Positions 31,932-37,981 of a stretch of DNA of 37,981 nucleotides are shown piece by piece; the first letter of the stretch is position 1, and each line of letters starts with the position of its first letter. Origin of the DNA: Candidatus Minthousia equi (GTDB lineage Bacteria; Bacteroidota; Bacteroidia; Bacteroidales; Bacteroidaceae); NCBI GenBank assembly GCA_018065125.1, contig JAGHTY010000197.1, positions 1-37,981 of the forward strand. Direction: 5' to 3'. The notes beneath the pieces are model-generated. The model was not told the origin of the DNA. It searched no databases and saw only the letters and a program-made list of their open reading frames with translations. The translations under genes were made by a program, and so were the position numbers.

Positions 31932-32690
31932 TTATTTAATTGAAACACCACCATCCAATACCATATCCTGTCCTGTTACCCACGACGAAGCGTCACTTAA
32001 TAGATAAATGGCCGCATAAGCAATGTCCTCTGGTTGTCCATAACGACCAAGAGGATATCTTTTTTGGTCTTCAAGCAGTTGTTCATCAGATACCGTACCT
32101 CTATGTATCAATGGAGTATCCACCATTCCTGGGCAAATACTATTCACACGCACTTTTCTTGCAGCAAATTCCTTCGCACAAAACTTCATAACAGTATTTA
32201 GCGCCGACTTAGAAGCGCCATAAATGCCATTTCCTCCACTAAAAATTTGCGTTCCACCCAAAGACGCCAACAATACCACTGAAGCCTGTTTCTGAAGACG
32301 CTTCTTTTTATACAAAGAACGCAAAAGTTCAAAAGGTGCAAAGAAATTTATATTGAATATATCGTCAAGCTTTTCTCTAGTTGCAAATTGCATTGGAAGT
32401 GTCAAACCCTTTCCCGCACAAAGAACTAACCCGTCAATAACAGGTATCTGATCTATCAAATTCTTCATCTGCACCTCATCAAGAAGATCTGCTATTATCT
32501 GCTTATGCTCACGATCATGACCATCCAATGCATCAAAAGTTTCCTGAAGACGCTGCGTATCACGTGCCGTGATAATAACAGTTGCTCCAAGTTTTGACGC
32601 CTCTATTGCTGTAGCCTTGCCAATTCCAGATGAAGCTCCTGTGACAAGAATCGTCTTTCCTTCGAGTGAAAATGGATTATACCCTCCCAT
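31932..32690 (-). CDS. Short-chain dehydrogenase/reductase (3-oxoacyl-ACP reductase-like)
   Basis: The 252-residue classical SDR has the NADP motif TGASSGIGKA, the LCAGKG segment in place of the usual NNAG, a serine in VVLLASLGG, the YxxxK pair in GIYGASKSAL, and the C-terminal GQDMVLDGGVSI. It probably reduces a 3-oxoacyl group made by one of the KAS III enzymes to the 3-hydroxyacyl form. It starts 1 nt after the stop of KAS III copy 2. Confidence 0.9.
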   Translation of the reverse strand: MGGYNPFSLEGKTILVTGASSGIGKATAIEASKLGATVIITARDTQRLQETFDALDGHDREHKQIIADLLDEVQMKNLIDQIPVIDGLVLCAGKGLTLPMQFATREKLDDIFNINFFAPFELLRSLYKKKRLQKQASVVLLASLGGTQIFSGGNGIYGASKSALNTVMKFCAKEFAARKVRVNSICPGMVDTPLIHRGTVSDEQLLEDQKRYPLGRYGQPEDIAYAAIYLLSDASSWVTGQDMVLDGGVSIK

Positions 32691-32691
32691 A

Positions 32692-33729
32692 TTAGAGTTC
32701 TACTAAGTTAGAAATTACAATATTATCCGTTACAAAATGTATTGTTCCCCATGATAAACCTACGCCAAATCCACAACCAATAAAATTAGTTTTTTTACCA
32801 CATGCAAGCCTATCCTTCAACTGGGTTACAATAGTAATAGGGATTGAAGCAGAGCTAGTATTTCCGAAATGCGTCATAGAATATGGAACTTTCTCTTCTG
32901 GCAATTTTAACTTGGTTCGGATTTTTTCATTCATCATTTTATTTGCCTGATGAAACACAAAATAATCCATATCATCCATTTCAAGACAATACTCTGCAAG
33001 AAGTTTTTTTATGCTTTTTGGTGCAGTTGTAATTCCAAACGCAAAGACATCCATTCCTTTCATTTGTGTTTGAAAATTATGACGCATACGACCATCTTCA
33101 CACATTTTTGGAATTAAATCTTCTGCAGTAACTTGGTTTCGGGTACCACCTACAGGTTTAATTATTGCATCATATCCAGACCCGTCTGTACCAAAGTGAA
33201 ATTGAAATCCTTCTGCCCCTTCTTGATATTCTAGTGCAGTTGCAGTTGCAGCAAAACCAAACAATTGATCAGCTTCTTCGTAACATTGTTTTCTTGCATC
33301 ACCAGCAATAAGAATTGCTTTCTTTATCATACCAGTCTGCATCAAACTTGAAGCAACACTCATTCCATATACCCAACCTGAGCAACCAAGACTTATATCA
33401 AGCGAATAACAATCTTTTGAAAATCCCAACTTATTCTGTAGAACGCAAGATGTTGCAGGAAGAATATAGTCAGGTGTTTGCGAAACGAAAATCAAAGCGC
33501 CAACATCCTTCTTATCCCATGATAAGTCTGCAATAAGCTGCTCTACAGCCGCTTGTCCTAAATCAGAAGTAGTATAGTCATTGCTATAGCGCTTTTCGGC
33601 AATGCCTGTCGTTGCAATAAAATCTTCTGCACCATATTTAGAGGTGGTTGAAATGGTTGGCATAACCTGTTTGGGCACACCTGCCGCCATTCCTACTATT
33701 GCTACATTTTTTATCTGCAAAAATGCCAT
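32692..33729 (-). CDS. 3-oxoacyl-ACP synthase III (KAS III/FabH-like), copy 2
   Basis: The 345-residue protein has the KAS III triad Cys116 (ISLGCSGWVYG), His260 (VFHQANKMM) and Asn290 (HFGNTSSASIP). Compared with copy 1 it lacks the N-terminal extension. It starts 2 nt after the stop of ACP copy 1 and ends 1 nt before the SDR, so ACP 1, KAS III 2 and SDR form the tightest part of the operon and probably act in sequence. Confidence 0.92.
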   Translation of the reverse strand: MAFLQIKNVAIVGMAAGVPKQVMPTISTTSKYGAEDFIATTGIAEKRYSNDYTTSDLGQAAVEQLIADLSWDKKDVGALIFVSQTPDYILPATSCVLQNKLGFSKDCYSLDISLGCSGWVYGMSVASSLMQTGMIKKAILIAGDARKQCYEEADQLFGFAATATALEYQEGAEGFQFHFGTDGSGYDAIIKPVGGTRNQVTAEDLIPKMCEDGRMRHNFQTQMKGMDVFAFGITTAPKSIKKLLAEYCLEMDDMDYFVFHQANKMMNEKIRTKLKLPEEKVPYSMTHFGNTSSASIPITIVTQLKDRLACGKKTNFIGCGFGVGLSWGTIHFVTDNIVISNLVEL

Positions 33730-33731
33730 AC

Positions 33732-33965
33732 TTACTCAGCCTTTGCTTTTACTGTATTGAACAAATCCTGAATGGTAACAGCTGCACGCATGTCATCACC
33801 CTTTAAGGTTACATCATATTCCTCATCAACCATTGCAATGATTGAAAGAGCAATGAGCGAAGAATACTCGTCTAATTCGTGGAATACTGTTTCGGGAGTG
33901 AATACACTAGCATCTGTATCGTCAAACTGCGCTGCAAAATTCTCAATAAATTCTTTAATTTCCAT
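33732..33965 (-). CDS. Acyl carrier protein, copy 1, with altered site motif
   Basis: The 77-residue protein has the ACP fold pattern, but the phosphopantetheine site reads LDEYSSLIAL. The modified serine should be Ser36, preceded by Ser instead of the usual Asp (DSL). Such WSSL/YSSL variants occur in specialised carrier proteins as far as I recall. It follows the PglD-like gene by 11 nt. Confidence 0.88.
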   Translation of the reverse strand: MEIKEFIENFAAQFDDTDASVFTPETVFHELDEYSSLIALSIIAMVDEEYDVTLKGDDMRAAVTIQDLFNTVKAKAE

Positions 33966-33976
33966 ATCTTTATGTT

Positions 33977-34627
33977 TTAAAAGTTCATTTTCTTGGCTGG
34001 TACGCCTATATAAGTACAGCCTTCCTTTGGTTTGGTCATTAACACACTACCTGCTGCTAGAGTGGTATCGTTCTTAACTGTGAGGCACTGCAAAACCACA
34101 CTATACACACCAAAGAAATTTCGATTTCCTATCTTTACCTCGCCCGAGATGCGCGTTCCAGGCATGAAGCAATTATAATCACCAATCACGTCATCATGAG
34201 CAATAACCACACTGCCGTTAAGAGCATTGAAACTGCCTACGGTAACATCGGTAGTGGCGCAACAACCACCAGTAATGATGTTTCCCTTTCCTATCTTAAA
34301 CCCTTTTGGGTCGGAACAATGAAAGTCGGGATGTATCACATTTGGAAAATCCACCAATGGATTTACAATCTTGCCTACAATCTTCTCTACAGTTCTTCCA
34401 CTTCCTATTGCAATACATACGTTGATTGGGGTTTGCCACTGGTTAAGTGTTTCCATGCCACCCAGACAAACACCGAAATGACTTACAGCTGCACCTTTTT
34501 CTACCCCATCATCAAAAAAACCAACAAGGTTCCACCTAGGTTCAGGCAAACTTTCATTGATGATTCGAATTAAGCATGCCACCTCACGTCCAAAGCCTCC
34601 GGCACCATATATTGCAATATCTTTCAT
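33977..34627 (-). CDS. PglD/NeuD-like sugar N- or O-acyltransferase (left-handed beta helix)
   Basis: The 216-residue protein has the N-terminal nucleotide-sugar-binding domain of PglD/NeuD proteins (DIAIYGAGGFGREVACL, then FFDDG) and a hexapeptide-repeat left-handed helix from about residue 110, with the catalytic histidine in SVVIAHDDVIGDY. PglD acetylates the C4 amine of UDP-bacillosamine precursor. In this operon the donor might be an acyl-ACP rather than acetyl-CoA. The start at 34627 is fixed by the promoter at 34650-34681 and the conserved MKDIAIYG; upstream in-frame ATGs lie beyond the promoter. It is the first gene of the operon. Confidence 0.9.
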   Translation of the reverse strand: MKDIAIYGAGGFGREVACLIRIINESLPEPRWNLVGFFDDGVEKGAAVSHFGVCLGGMETLNQWQTPINVCIAIGSGRTVEKIVGKIVNPLVDFPNVIHPDFHCSDPKGFKIGKGNIITGGCCATTDVTVGSFNALNGSVVIAHDDVIGDYNCFMPGTRISGEVKIGNRNFFGVYSVVLQCLTVKNDTTLAAGSVLMTKPKEGCTYIGVPAKKMNF

Positions 34628-34649
34628 CGCGCGTGTATATTTTAGGTGG

Positions 34650-34681
34650 CAAAAATACGTTTTTTCTATCATAAAACCAAA
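34650..34681 (-). promoter_or_regulatory. Promoter of the acyl/glycan operon
   Basis: TTTG (34678-34681), a 20-bp spacer and TATTTTTG (34650-34657) on the minus strand match the consensus at every defined base. The start codon is 22 nt downstream. All following genes to 25929 have gaps of 15 nt or less, so this promoter likely serves all 11. Confidence 0.85.
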
Positions 34682-34759
34682 TAAATGAGAAACAGTTTCT
34701 GTCAGAAACACAGAAAACAAACTTTTCTTGATAAGAAACACAAATTGTAATGTTAGAAT

Positions 34760-34790
34760 TTTGGAATTATGAGCAGAATTATTACCTTTG
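34760..34790 (+). promoter_or_regulatory. Promoter of the structured RNA
   Basis: TTTG (34760-34763), a 19-bp spacer and TACCTTTG (34783-34790) on the plus strand match the consensus exactly. No open frame follows; a series of strong hairpins does, starting at 34796. Confidence 0.75.
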
Positions 34791-34795
34791 TATCG

Positions 34796-34991
34796 CAATG
34801 GTTTGCGTATAAGCAATTACCATTGAGACATTTTAATTTGACACGTGCATTATTAAAGCGAAAACCTGGCAGTTAAAACTTTAATAATATCATAATACAA
34901 GATAATGCACAGTCGTCCGAAACCCGAAAACGAAGCGGGCAAGGATGGCTGTGTTTTTTCTTGTAGGGCACTGCCAGGTTGCCCGCTTTAA
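34796..34991 (+). ncRNA. Candidate structured non-coding RNA, 6S-like shape
   Basis: The transcript predicted from the promoter at 34760-34790 begins with a hairpin CAATGGT/ACCATTG (34796-34825, inner TTGC/GCAA). The main body is one long rod: TTAAAGCG (34853-34860) with CGCTTTAA (34984-34991), a small internal loop, ACCTGGCAGT (34864-34873) with ACTGCCAGGT (34970-34979), then a large asymmetric bubble (AT-rich 5' side of about 22 nt), ACAAGA with TCTTGT, and an upper arm CACAG, CGTCC, CCCG with CGGG, GGATG, CTGTG. Rod plus central bubble is the plan of 6S RNA, which mimics an open promoter. No coding frame fits. The 3' end may extend to about 35020. Confidence 0.6.
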
Positions 34992-35028
34992 GAAACCGGA
35001 TCATCCCCACCCCGCTTTAACATAACTA

Positions 35029-35263
35029 GACAACAGACAACGGACAACAGACAACGGACAAAATTGGCCTGAGAAGAGAGCAGAGTTAAGCATGCTTGAA
35101 CTATGCCGATGCGATGGTCAATTTCAACAAAGTTAACAGACAACGGACTGTCGCTGCGCGACGGTTTAAGGGTTAAGGTTGCTTCGCAACTTTAGTTTAA
35201 GCAGTTCAAGAAGTTTAAGAAGTAAGACTAGTTGACTGGTTGACCCGTAGACTAGTTGACTAA
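35029..35263. repeat. Composite repeat block before the replication module
   Basis: Seen in order: GACAACRGAC repeats (35029-35060); a 64-bp element with ends AAATTGG/TCAATTT (35061-35124), 57 of 64 bases identical to the one in recF; a short GACAAC unit; mini-hairpins GTCGC-tgc-GCGAC (35150-35162) and GTTGC-ttc-GCAAC (35178-35190) with GGTTTAAG spacers; and GACTAGTTGAC repeats (35227-35263). No gene is supported here. Confidence 0.85.
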
Positions 35264-35278
35264 AAAACAAAAAAGAGG

Positions 35279-35776
35279 ATGGAAAACATAACAAAAGACA
35301 CTAATGCTACTTACGTAACTGTGCAGAGCGGAGGTATTTACATCAAGGAACTGCACATTACTGTGGCAAGGCAGGATGAGGAACAGACCGTTACCACTGC
35401 TGCTAATGAACCTAAATTGCCTCCTACGGCAGAGCAGAGAATCAGCATCATGGCATGGGTACTGCCACAGATCATTAACGAGATAACGAACCAGCGAATG
35501 TGGTTCCCGGTTTACAGGGCATGCGTAGATGCCAGTCTGATAGACAAAAGCAGATTTACAGAGTTCTCGAACCTGATTCAGCAAGCCTATTCCAGCACAC
35601 TACCTTATCCTATAAACGTACAAGACTTATCGCGCATGGAAAACACATCCTACAATAAGAGCATCAACCAGTGGGATTGTAACGATGCTCCTGTACAAGG
35701 CAAACGATTTAACGACAACCAGCATATTGGCGAAAAGGTAAAGAAACTGATACAGCAGAAACTGGATGAGAGATAA
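35279..35776 (+). CDS. Hypothetical protein of the replication module
   Basis: I do not recognise this 165-residue protein. It has an N-terminal beta-rich part (NATYVTVQSGGIYIKELHITV), a disordered Thr-rich linker, then a helical part (RISIMAWVLPQIINEITNQRMWFPVYRACVDASL) and a basic tail (EKVKKLIQQKLDER). No signal peptide or membrane helix. It lies between a repeat block and a 10-bp repeat array, followed by the ATPase and primase genes in the same direction, so a role in the replication or regulation of that module is possible. Confidence 0.75.
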   Translation: MENITKDTNATYVTVQSGGIYIKELHITVARQDEEQTVTTAANEPKLPPTAEQRISIMAWVLPQIINEITNQRMWFPVYRACVDASLIDKSRFTEFSNLIQQAYSSTLPYPINVQDLSRMENTSYNKSINQWDCNDAPVQGKRFNDNQHIGEKVKKLIQQKLDER

Positions 35777-35790
35777 AGTATAAAAGTCCT

Positions 35791-35870
35791 CGAAAAACTT
35801 TCAGAAACTTTCTAGAACTTTCAGAAACTTACTAAAACTTTCAATTTCTTTCAAAAACTTTCAGAAACTT
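35791..35870. repeat. Eight 10-bp tandem repeats (TCAGAAACTT)
   Basis: Eight units in exact 10-bp register end in CTT; three are TCAGAAACTT and the others differ at one to five positions. The array lies between the hypothetical gene and the ATPase, about 40 bp upstream of that gene's -7 boxes. The 10-bp period puts every copy on the same face of the helix. Confidence 0.9.
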
Positions 35871-35902
35871 TCATTGGTGTGGAATTTATTATTCTGCACC
35901 AT

Positions 35903-35920
35903 TATTTTTGCCTAACTTTG
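35903..35920 (+). promoter_or_regulatory. Two adjacent -7 boxes for the ATPase gene
   Basis: TATTTTTG (35903-35910) and TAACTTTG (35913-35920) both match TAnnTTTG. They lie 23-41 nt before the ATG at 35944. No clear -33 TTTG is seen; the 10-bp array lies in its place, which may indicate an activator-dependent promoter. Confidence 0.5.
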
Positions 35921-35943
35921 TGGTAAACAAACAAGATAATGCC

Positions 35944-37077
35944 ATGAGTTTTAATTTAATTAATGCCGAGTTGGCAAAGGCTGGAACCAGTCAGGTAGAG
36001 ATAGAGAAACAGGCAGAACACCAGCAACTGCTACAAACACTCGAACAGCGACGCATTACGCGAACCAAAGAGATTCCTCCCATACAGTTTTTGTTTAACC
36101 TATTTGGCACACCCTGCTTTCCAAGAGGGGAACTGGTGGCTGTAACAGGCAAGCACAAATCGGGCAAGACAATTCTGTGCAGTATTGTCATGTCGCTAGG
36201 CACCCTGCGGCAAAACCTTCAGTTCACTCGTGTAGAAACAGATCCTCTGCACGTGCTTTGGATTGATACAGAGCAGAGCGACACCAGTACACAGGACATT
36301 CTGCGAGAACGTATAGCTGGCATGGTGGGAAAAGAGGAATTCCCAGATGATATGTACGACATTTTCAACCTACGAATAGACAACTGGCAACACAGAATGC
36401 CACTGGTGAAATGTGCCATTGAAACCATTCGTCCCGACTTGGTTATCTTTGATGGCGTGCGCGATGTGGTGGGTGACATCAACGACTACGAGAGTGCACA
36501 GAACACGGTAGAAGCGCTGCTGAGACTGGTTTCGGCAGCCAACTGCTGTATGGTGTGCGTGCTGCACGAGAACAAATCACTTGAGGACAAAACGCTACGT
36601 GGTGCCATTGGTACCGAGCTGCAGAACAAGTGCTTTGAACAATATGCCATGGAAAAATCCGATCAGCACGTGTTCACTTTCACGCAAACGCACACACGTA
36701 AGTTCGACATCGACCGCAAACTACAATTCACCGTAAACAACGATGGATTGCCCGAGTTGTACACCTGCGAATTTGAGGGCACAGTAAAACCTGCTAATCC
36801 ATATCTCATGGAAAACGGGAAATATAACCTTGCCAATTTGTTTACAGACGCCTTGATAGGATGCAAATCGATGAGAGCAGTTACACTACGAGACAAAGTC
36901 ATGCAATTGGCACAAATTAGCCAAAGAAGGCTCTACGATGAGCTGCGAGTAAAAGCGCTGGACGAGGGTATCATCAAATGCCGCAAGCCAAAATCTAACC
37001 TATGCTTCTATTGGTTAGCCAACATGCCAGAACCTGACGAAGAGCCACAACTACCCTTAGAACAGGTTCCGCTTTAA
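35944..37077 (+). CDS. RecA/RepA-like AAA ATPase (replicative helicase type)
   Basis: The 377-residue protein is a RecA-fold ATPase of the RepA/AAA_25 type found in mobile-element replication modules. Walker A is TGKHKSGKT (residues 68-76); WIDTEQS and PDLVIFDGVRDVVGD follow (Walker B), then VCVLHENKSLEDKTLRGAIGTELQNKC, as in hexameric helicases. The C-terminus has a winged-helix-like part (MQLAQISQRRLYDELRVKALDEGIIK). The start at 35944 follows the -7 boxes; a TTG at 35908 is unlikely. The stop codon is part of a large nested palindrome. It probably works with the primase at 37272. Confidence 0.85.
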   Translation: MSFNLINAELAKAGTSQVEIEKQAEHQQLLQTLEQRRITRTKEIPPIQFLFNLFGTPCFPRGELVAVTGKHKSGKTILCSIVMSLGTLRQNLQFTRVETDPLHVLWIDTEQSDTSTQDILRERIAGMVGKEEFPDDMYDIFNLRIDNWQHRMPLVKCAIETIRPDLVIFDGVRDVVGDINDYESAQNTVEALLRLVSAANCCMVCVLHENKSLEDKTLRGAIGTELQNKCFEQYAMEKSDQHVFTFTQTHTRKFDIDRKLQFTVNNDGLPELYTCEFEGTVKPANPYLMENGKYNLANLFTDALIGCKSMRAVTLRDKVMQLAQISQRRLYDELRVKALDEGIIKCRKPKSNLCFYWLANMPEPDEEPQLPLEQVPL

Positions 37078-37138
37078 CCGCAGTAGTAAGAGGTTCAATC
37101 CCCCTTAAGGGGGATATGAACCGATACTAAGCGGTTTA
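37070..37138 (+). terminator. Nested palindrome over the ATPase stop codon
   Basis: The core ATCCCCC-TTAA-GGGGGAT (37098-37115) is flanked by GGTTCA/TGAACC (37093-37122), and further out by TTTAACCGC and GCGGTTTAA (about 37073-37137). The outer left arm includes the stop codon. GACAACGGAC repeats follow from 37145. Strong enough to halt transcription, though no T-run follows. Confidence 0.6.
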
Positions 37139-37144
37139 AGGGAA

Positions 37145-37262
37145 AAGACAACGGACTACAGACTACAGTCTTTTTGACTTTTAAACTCTTAAACCTTTAA
37201 ACTTTTAAACTGGAGCCGAAGGCGACCACTCGTGGACTTGTAGACTCGTTGACTTGTTGACT
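37145..37262. repeat. Composite repeat block between ATPase and primase
   Basis: The block contains GACAACGGACTACAGAC (from 37145), TTTAAAC-type repeats (37178-37212), GGAGCC-gaa-GGCGACC, and GTTGACTTGTTGAC-type repeats (37226-37262), in the same order as elsewhere in the window. It ends 9 bp before the primase start. No gene is supported. Confidence 0.85.
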
Positions 37263-37271
37263 TTAAAAAAC

Positions 37272-37981
37272 ATGGAAAAGACTGATATCGAAAAAGCAAA
37301 AAGCATCTCCATCCTAGCTATAGCAGATAAACTGGGATTGCAGATTAGTGGCAGAGGCACATGGAAAAAAACACTATGCTTTCTGCACGATGATCACAAC
37401 CCAAGCATGAAACTAAACGAAAGCTATGGATGCTGGAAGTGTATGGCGTGTGGACAAAGCGGTGATAGCATCGACCTTGTGATGCGCCATGAAAACATCA
37501 ATTTCCCACGGGCTGTAGAGTGGATACTGAAAAACTGTGCCAACGAGAGTGAGGACGACGTAAGGAAGAAGATAGAGGGAAATACCGTACTGAAACAAAA
37601 CACACCTCGCACCTTGCAGTTTCTGGATTCAGACTTGGCAGCACAGTTGCAATCCAGCAGCAGTACCTTTGCCCATGCCCTGAGGCAGAACTGCATCCTA
37701 ACGCACGACCAAGTGAATCATGCCGTGAAACAATATCACCTGGGCATGTATCGCGACACTTACAGGCAGGATTACCATTCGGTAGTATTCTGGCAGATAG
37801 ATGAGTTGAACCGTGTGCACGAGGGCAAGATTATGCACTACCTGCCCAACTGCCACCGTGACAAGCAGAAAGTTCCTGGTACCATATCAAATGAATTGAA
37901 GATGCAAAAGCAACTGGATGCAACATGGAAAGCCACCCCTTGCCTGTTTGGCCTGCACCTCATCAACCACAACCTCAGTGC
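37272..37981 (+). CDS. CHC2 zinc-finger primase-like protein, cut by the window end
   Basis: The open frame runs from ATG 37272 without a stop to the window edge (236 codons). The N-terminus carries a DnaG-type zinc ribbon: LCFLHDDHNPSMKL, then CWKCMACGQSGDSIDLVM, i.e. a C-x2-H ... C-x2-C set that binds zinc and single-stranded template DNA. The toprim catalytic part would lie beyond the edge. Such primases pair with the RecA-like ATPase in plasmid, phage or integrated-element replication modules. The family name is certain for the zinc finger only. Confidence 0.85.
   Translation, partial: MEKTDIEKAKSISILAIADKLGLQISGRGTWKKTLCFLHDDHNPSMKLNESYGCWKCMACGQSGDSIDLVMRHENINFPRAVEWILKNCANESEDDVRKKIEGNTVLKQNTPRTLQFLDSDLAAQLQSSSSTFAHALRQNCILTHDQVNHAVKQYHLGMYRDTYRQDYHSVVFWQIDELNRVHEGKIMHYLPNCHRDKQKVPGTISNELKMQKQLDATWKATPCLFGLHLINHNLS

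Noticed and set aside
34628-34816. N-terminal extension of the PglD-like protein
   Set aside because: The extra 63 residues would lie across and upstream of the operon promoter; the conserved start is at 34627.
35029-35280. Phage or transposase remnants near the repeat block
   Set aside because: No coding frame with transposase, integrase or phage motifs is visible anywhere in the block.

Overview
The window comes from a Bacteroidales chromosome, most likely a Prevotella-like or Bacteroides-like organism. Evidence seen: many promoters fit the Bacteroidetes form (TTTG or TTG, 19-21 bp, then TAnnTTTG), Shine-Dalgarno sites are nearly absent, and the gene content (recF with a DUF721 gene, a BspA-type leucine-rich repeat protein, OmpA paralogs, DUF4143 ATPases, a dedicated ACP/KAS III set) is typical of the order. 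Species is not assignable from the sequence alone.

Layout. 1-300: a tRNA-Tyr/tRNA-Gly pair with promoter and terminator. 296-3190: ribH and a membrane-anchored TPR gene, divergent from recF and a DUF721/DciA-like gene. 3356-7541: operon of an M3 peptidase, a dCMP deaminase and an S41 protease. 7631-10872: two OmpA-type proteins and a leucine-rich repeat protein, ending in a clear terminator. 10966-20338: surface-glycan genes (nucleotide-sugar 4,6-dehydratase of the PglF type, PglE-like aminotransferase, GT4 glycosyltransferase, a sugar epimerase) interleaved with two more OmpA-type proteins, a four-helix-bundle protein and an outer-membrane barrel. 20338-25839: an accessory island with two DUF4143 ATPases, a Fic protein, a truncated aldo/keto reductase and a zeta-toxin module. 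25929-34627: an 11-gene operon with one strong promoter that joins a PglD-like acyltransferase and a PglC-like phosphoglycosyltransferase to a complete-looking mini acyl-synthesis set (two ACPs, two KAS III, SDR, acyl-AMP ligase) plus ATP-grasp, aldo/keto reductase and MBL genes. 34780-35020: a strongly folded probable non-coding RNA of 6S-like shape. 35279-37981: a replication-type module (unknown protein, RecA/RepA-like ATPase, CHC2 zinc-finger primase cut by the window end).

How the genes may work together (inference): PglF-, PglE-, PglD-, PglC- and PglA-like functions all occur here on one strand, split by the accessory island. They could make an undecaprenyl-linked amino-sugar glycan. 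The ACP/KAS III/SDR/ligase set could supply an unusual acyl group for that sugar.

The second theme is repeats. Several families of short repeats fill the gaps and invade genes: GACAACRGAC arrays, AACTTTTA octamers, chains of mini-hairpins with differing but self-complementary stems, GTTGACTTGTTGAC arrays and a 64-bp element with inverted ends. They form an in-frame insertion in recF, appear to build the signal peptide of one OmpA protein, supply stop codons, and follow hairpins that fold back over gene ends. In addition, each DUF4143 gene carries its own three-copy 33-bp array upstream, the fic gene carries a two-copy 34-bp palindromic array, and an eight-copy 10-bp array precedes the replication ATPase.
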